Assembly (NCBI GenBank): GCA_028565635.1
Contig: JAOXYB010016887.1
Location: 1 to 17,543, forward strand
Source: Phoronis ovalis
Lineage: Eukaryota; Phoronida; Phoronidae
Reading direction: 5' to 3'
DNA length: 17,543 nucleotides
The translations under genes were made by a program, and so were the position numbers. The notes beneath the pieces are model-generated. The model was given only the letters and a program-made list of their open reading frames with translations, did not search any database and was not told the origin of the DNA. Below are positions 1 to 6,300 of this stretch, piece after piece (position 1 is the stretch's first letter; each line of letters opens with the position of its first letter).

Positions 1-180
1 CAAAAATAATTCATGAACAAAAAAAATTACAAGCTAGCACTGTGTTTGCCCTCATTCCATTTTATCATATTCCTTCCTTTGTATAAAGCCTCTAAGATTG
101 AATTTTTAGATGTCAGAAAAATAATTTTGTGGCATATGTTGATTAAAGCAACAATACTCATGGTACATTTCTCATCCTAC

Positions 181-389
181 CTGAGGAAAGACAGCAGGAT
201 TATAAGGGAATTGTCCAGGTAACAAGTTTCCTCCGATACCGGGATAGTAATATCCATAGCCAGCAGGTGGCATGGCAGTAGCAGGGTTGATATAAGCTTG
301 ATGAGTAGACTGAGCAGGCTGTTGCTGTGATGATTGTGATGCCTGTACTGGAGACTGAGCATCGACCCTATTCAACTTCCCATCAGAAC
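181..389 (-). CDS. UBAP2L: UBAP2L-like exon 18 (residues 854-923), last exon in window
   Basis: It encodes SDGKLNRVDAQSPVQASQSS, a Gln-rich run, then AYINPATAMPPAGYGYYYPG and GQFPYNPAVFPQ. This matches FLNPALPPGYSYTSLPYY...FQYGPAVFPV near the UBAP2L C-terminus. Acceptor TGTTTACAG, donor CTCAG|GTAGGA, phase 0. Bases 1-180 are intron; further exons lie outside. Confidence 0.92.
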
Positions 390-3300
390 CTGTAAACAAT
401 GGTAAATTATATTGTGTATATGGCCTATAACTATATGGTTACACATCAGTAAAATAGTTTCTTTGATGCCATTAAAAAAACCATGCACATATAAACGGAC
501 CCAATGAGTTCCAAATAGTACATTGTGAGCAAATAGGTATACAATTAGACAGGATGAGTTTTTTACTTCTAAAAATGAGTTCTCGCTAACATCTGTTGAC
601 GACTATGCACCAGGGTAAATCTAGGATTTGTGCGCTTGGACTACTTTAGCGCTTCTCACCAGGTATCACAGATATTTTAAACAGGAAGCAAGCATAGGAT
701 TGTTGAAACTGACTGTGAGCGAGTGTAAAGAAGCAATACAAGAACAATATGTCTTTCAACTCTGTGGTTGGGAAGCTATAATAGAAGTGTTTTAGAAATG
801 TGCTGTGTACAGTAGAATAGAAATTCTTAATATCTTGAGTTTGTTCTGCTTTCTCACCACAATTTTAGGGCGGAAAGGGATTGTAGAACTTAAATCATTG
901 AAGATTTCCTCATATCAAAGTTTTTTTAACAAAGCTGCATTGACGAATGTGAAACATTCCTCACCTGAGTATGCAAGACCTGCATTCAGTCTGACCTGAT
1001 CAGTGTTACCCATTGTATTTGTAGGCAACTGGAAGGCAGACATATCATAGTACTGCTGTGGCATTAGCATACTCCTTACTTGTTGTTGATCATCAATATA
1101 TATCTGTTGTAGCGCTTGTAAACCCTGTAACATGCAGACAACACCATGCACTGCTCAAGTGGAAAATGTCAATACAGTAGGTAACAGAATATCTACTAGC
1201 TTTCTTAAAATGTAACTTGATTTAACATGGAAGATGAGCCTTTAACATCAGAGCCAAGTATCGCACAATATAGTGCTTAATGCAAAAATAACAAATGCTT
1301 ATTGCACCATCATATTTATGTATTGACACAAATAATTTTTCAATAGGGTTTTTCTTATAAGTGATGTCACTACTTAGCTAAGGCTCTCTGTATAAGGTAA
1401 CCAAACGTTAATCTTAGAGATAAGATTGCACAGGCTGAACATTAGTTTGTTTTGGTGTTACACTTACATAGAATGGCATTCCAGGCATACCGGCTGCAGC
1501 AGACTGAGGAATCATGTAATTCTGCCCACCCATTAAGGGAGCACTAACACCAGGGGGTAAGTTTGGCGGGGCTTTACCTAAACATATGAAAATAATTGCT
1601 TATCATTATTAAAATTATGTTATTAAGCAAACATTCATAATAAGAAAATATCTGTTTTGCCATAACAAAATCAAGAGAAAATGTTCCTTCAGAAGGATGC
1701 AATTTCATTATCACACAGATGTCATATGGCAATATATGTAGGGGCTGAAAATGAGGTCAACAAATTCAAGTAGGTACAAAGTAACATAGCGACATACCTG
1801 TTGCTGCACCACTCGCTGAAGCCTTAGCAGCAGTAGAAGCGAGAGATGAAGCTGCTGTTGACAACTCTAGTGCTGAGGAAACACTCGCTGTACCAGAACT
1901 GAGAGAGCTAGATGTTGTAGTCGTTGAAGTTGTTAAGCTAGCTGTGTTTGATGAACTGTCTCCATACTAAAACATACAGATTATGGTAAGGAGTTTATTA
2001 CCATACTAAAACATACAGATTATGGTAAGGAATCCAATAAAACAGGCACCAAGAAAGGAAACATTTACATACACAAGAGTTCTTTGTTAGACATTATTGA
2101 GTAGTATTGACGGAACACATGCACAACTATACCAGACAAACCTGGGATCAGAGAAATGCAATGGGCACTTGTCACCACACAATGTGGATTAGACCCACAA
2201 CTATCAGATATACCTTAAATTAGGCTATTAATAGGCACATAAAAAATTATATCTACACTGTTAACACCTCAACACTCACCTTTGACAACCCTGTTGTTAT
2301 AGGTGAGCCCTGTAATGTTGATGTCCTAGGAGTGCTTACATAATTCTGGAATCCTGTCGATGAACTACTTTGTGATACACCAGATTGATTAAAAGCCGTA
2401 TTAGCCGACTGAAATCCTTGTGTATCTGTCTGGTACTGATTATCATAATTACTACCAACAGATGGCGCTGCAAATGAGCTCTGTTGATTTGAGTTTTGGT
2501 ACAATGAATTCTGTCCAGTCTGATTTGAGCTGAAACCAGTTTGGTTACTGTAAGAATCACTATTTTGATAACCACTGTTTGAACCGTATTGACTTTGAGA
2601 ATATGTTCCCGTGTTATAACTAGATGCCGGAGATGACGTTGATGGAGGTTTTGACGTATAACCTGCTGAGTAGCTACCATAATGTGTCTGTCCGTATTGA
2701 GGCGATGAACTGGCTTTCGTTGATCCTAACGATCCTGGCCCTGAACTTGGCCTCTGTGAACCAAGTAACGGACTGGACTTTCTGTCTGAAGTTGGGAAGG
2801 GAATGGGCTGTGGAGCTGTGGACATCTAAAACATAGCATGCTTATAAAATATACGTCAGTCATGATTAAAATGAAGTACTTATTGATACTATGTATATCC
2901 TTAGCAAGCCATTTGTTTCTACTCTTACTAGCAAATACTAAATTAATTGCATACTGTTTTATTGTAAACATGACAGCAAGAATTCTGATCATAATCAGTT
3001 GTATTACTACTAAACTATACCTTATTTCTGTTTTGGTAATCCTTCCCTGGACTAGAGTCTAAACTCTGGAACATACTACTTTGTTGCTGTTGGTCAAAAC
3101 TTGATCCTCCACCAGACCTTAGCACCGACTGACTGTTGTTCATTGATTTTGCAGTCTGAGACAAATGACCGGTAGGATCACTGTAATACAAATATTTTTT
3201 ATAATTTCATATAATTCTTGTATAAAATCCTATTAAAAGAAATTGCTGTCAAACGGAATAACAAAAGATTTTAGTTACAGCCCCAGTATTATGAACAAGC

Positions 3301-6300
3301 TATCTTAAAACAGCAATGAGTCATTGTTTCCAGTATGTGTGCATAAAGACAAGATCACAAGAAAAACACTATCAGAAGCCTTTTCTAACATTACACATCA
3401 GTTTAGTCAGGTTAGATATGTTTTGCATTAAATCTTAATTTTAACCTTGCAATAAAAGAAACGTTTCACAAGTGTTTACCACATTAATGCACGGCTGGCT
3501 ACTGTGGAGACCTACTTTACTCACCTTGGTTTGCCATGATACCCTGATGACATTATAGAGTTATCGTCATTACCGAAACTAAACGATGCTGGAGCTGGAG
3601 CAGCTTCTTTACCTAGGTCAAGATTACCAAACTGAAGATCTAACCCCAAACTTGTACTGTAAGTGCTACTTGGCATTTCTACTGCTCCTGCTGGAATCTG
3701 TGTCGAAAAATATATCAAATAAAAAAAAAAAATAGATTGACAGCGCACCAAAATGCAATTCTGTAATAACATGCTCATCAGAGCTGGCAAAATTAGTAGA
3801 GGCAATGAAGAACTGAGTAACGTTTTTTATAGTCAGGTAACAGTAAATGATGAACTGTGATTAGAGGTATATAGCAGCCCCCATTTTACCACCTGATATT
3901 TGACTAAGAAGAAATACAGCAGTTTCATAATTACAACATGTGATGAATAAAACACCTATATAAATTTCACATTAAAAGGTGCAGCCCAATATACCCTTGC
4001 ATAAACAAGAATTATTTCAACATGAATTTGAATATAATGCATTTTGTAACAAAAAATAACCTCTCACTTCACCACAAAGCAATTTGCCTACATGCGAAAT
4101 CTAATTTGTTTACCTTTGAAGGAGGAGGAAGCTTAGTTTTAGTTTGAGGCTTGCTTGCTACTGGACTGACAGTCCTCTGCTGTAATCCTTGTGACATCTG
4201 TCCCGATGTACCAATCTATAAAAATAGAGACAAAATTTATAAACATTGTTGTTGGGCTGTACCACCCGAAAATGCTTCACTTCCAAGTTACATTACTAAT
4301 TCAGTATCAGCTCTCTCCTCCTACATCTCTATTAAATTAACCAGCTAATAATAGAAAATTGTCCTGCTTCTTTTCTGCTAATAGTTATAACTTTTCACCC
4401 TACCCAAAATTAAATTTTAAGGTAGTATTTTTTACGAAACAGTCCCTTACCACTTCAACACCTCGAAAGATGAAACAATTAATTAATGGCACAGGCATGA
4501 CAATGAAAACAAGGTAACCCAAATGTTATTTATAATGTTGCCGATGTACACTTACTCCCATAATAGTTTTCAAGGACTCTGTTGCTTCTTTTGAAAACTG
4601 GTTGCTCCCGAGTGAACCCAGATCACCATCGAGTTTGTTAAGCTAAAAGGTAAATACAACATGAATTATAATAATCTAAATCATAACCAGAACTTCTCAT
4701 TTACTTAAAACCAATTACACAATATTCTTAAAAGTGCGAGCAGCATTCATATGCACTCTGTAGCAGATACTTTTTAGTAAGGTAGTTTCTATTGAGATAA
4801 TTTCCAACAACCTTTAGCAATTTACAAAGTAACAAAGACCTAGTTTACTATTGTTAACTTGTGGTAACTATATCCGCAATTGCACAGATTTGACCCTGTT
4901 TTTTGCTGATCCCAGTTTTCTACACCTAGTCCAGAACTATGTAATGTTAACAGTTATACTCGGGTAAAGATGAAGGTGACCCAGATTCTAATGGGAACAG
5001 GTTAGCAACTGTAGCTAACACATTCACTTACCCCCATAGCATTCTTTAAGTTTTCTGTTGCTTGTTTATTGTACTGATTTGAGAACTGAGACTGAGAATT
5101 ATTCTTATCAAAGAGAGATGCAACATTCAACCTACAAAAGAGAAACATAAAAAATGTCAATCAAATACCCTCCTGTTATGGCTGTTAATCAGACTATAGT
5201 TTCACCCCAGATAAAGTCCAACTAGGAATGCAAAAATAATTATTTTTTCTAATAAGCATGCCCATCTGCTTTTACAAAATTAAATACGGCAATTTTATCT
5301 ATTTGGACAATACTTTTTCTAAAGTTGGCCAAAATTGTTTCACATTTGCTAACTGCTAAATCTATTATATTCCAATAAGAAAATTAATAGGCTATAATGT
5401 ATGTTGTTTTTCCCATGTTCATCAAGCATGTAGTTTTTGGTTGTACCTTGTTTGTTGGAATGCTGATGTACTGCTAGGTATCGACGTGTTGGCTACTGAT
5501 GAAGATACATTGCTTTTACTGAACGAGTCTGTCGGAACAGAGAATGTGTCAATTGTTGGCTCTGATGAAGAAGTGGCTGTATATACTTGAGTTTCCGCTA
5601 ACTGAAACAATCATGAACAAAAAACATGTTAAAAGATTTGCAGGTGACAAACGGAATGTTAAATAGTCAAGCATGCCTGCTCGGGGCTTCGAATTTACCG
5701 TTCTGACAAAACAGTAACTCAAGAATTTATGTTATAATTCAACAGGAAATTGTCCTATTCCACTTATCATTAGTAAGTCTACGCAGAGTGCACTTCCACA
5801 ATAACAGTTACATTGTCGATTACAGACAACCTGTACTGGTCATGAACCCTGCATGAAGCCAAATGTTTGCTTTCTTCATGCAGTTATGCGCGTGCGAAGA
5901 ACTGTGTCATTGATTGTTCATTCACATAATGTGCATGCTTGGATCACTCAGGGTCGTGTCCGCTGCCTCCACAAAATGCACAACGGTTCATTAGGTAGCT
6001 TATACTGGCGCGAGATATATCAGTTCCATTTAGTATAGACGTCATATGCTCAAAGCAGCTGCATAGTTGTTATAACACTTACACTTCCTGTCCATTCTTC
6101 CACGCTCCAGTCTTCTGAGTCCCATGCTGAAACAACAAGCAAGAGATTTATGTTCGGTGTTAGGTTGTTCCAATGAAAAATACTGCAGTACCAAGGGATG
6201 GAGTGAAAACAATTAGCCCCCTTCTCCTCAATTACCGTTTCCCAAGTGACTTACTGAATTGAACTTTCCTGCTGCAGTAAGATTCAACAGCTGGAAAAAA

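Noticed and set aside
1074-1079. Internal donor GTAAGG within UBAP2L-like exon 17
   Set aside because: Its use would leave a 45-nt exon joined out of phase to exon 18. The downstream donor GTGAGG keeps the frame and the conserved residues.
2336-2680. 114-codon minus-strand frame within the large exon
   Set aside because: It overlaps exon 14 in another frame. The 182-codon frame fits the phases of exons 13 and 15 and the low-complexity composition of the family.
5670-5700. TTCGAAT-containing stretch resembling a tRNA T-arm or SINE box B
   Set aside because: I could not find a matching acceptor stem, D-arm or box A at the right distance, so neither a tRNA nor a tRNA-derived SINE can be supported.
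5929-6050. Minus-strand frame ending in CAFCGGSGHDPE, like a zinc knuckle
   Set aside because: It is only about 40 codons, has no start or splice context in phase with exon 7 or 8, and does not complete a CCHC pattern.
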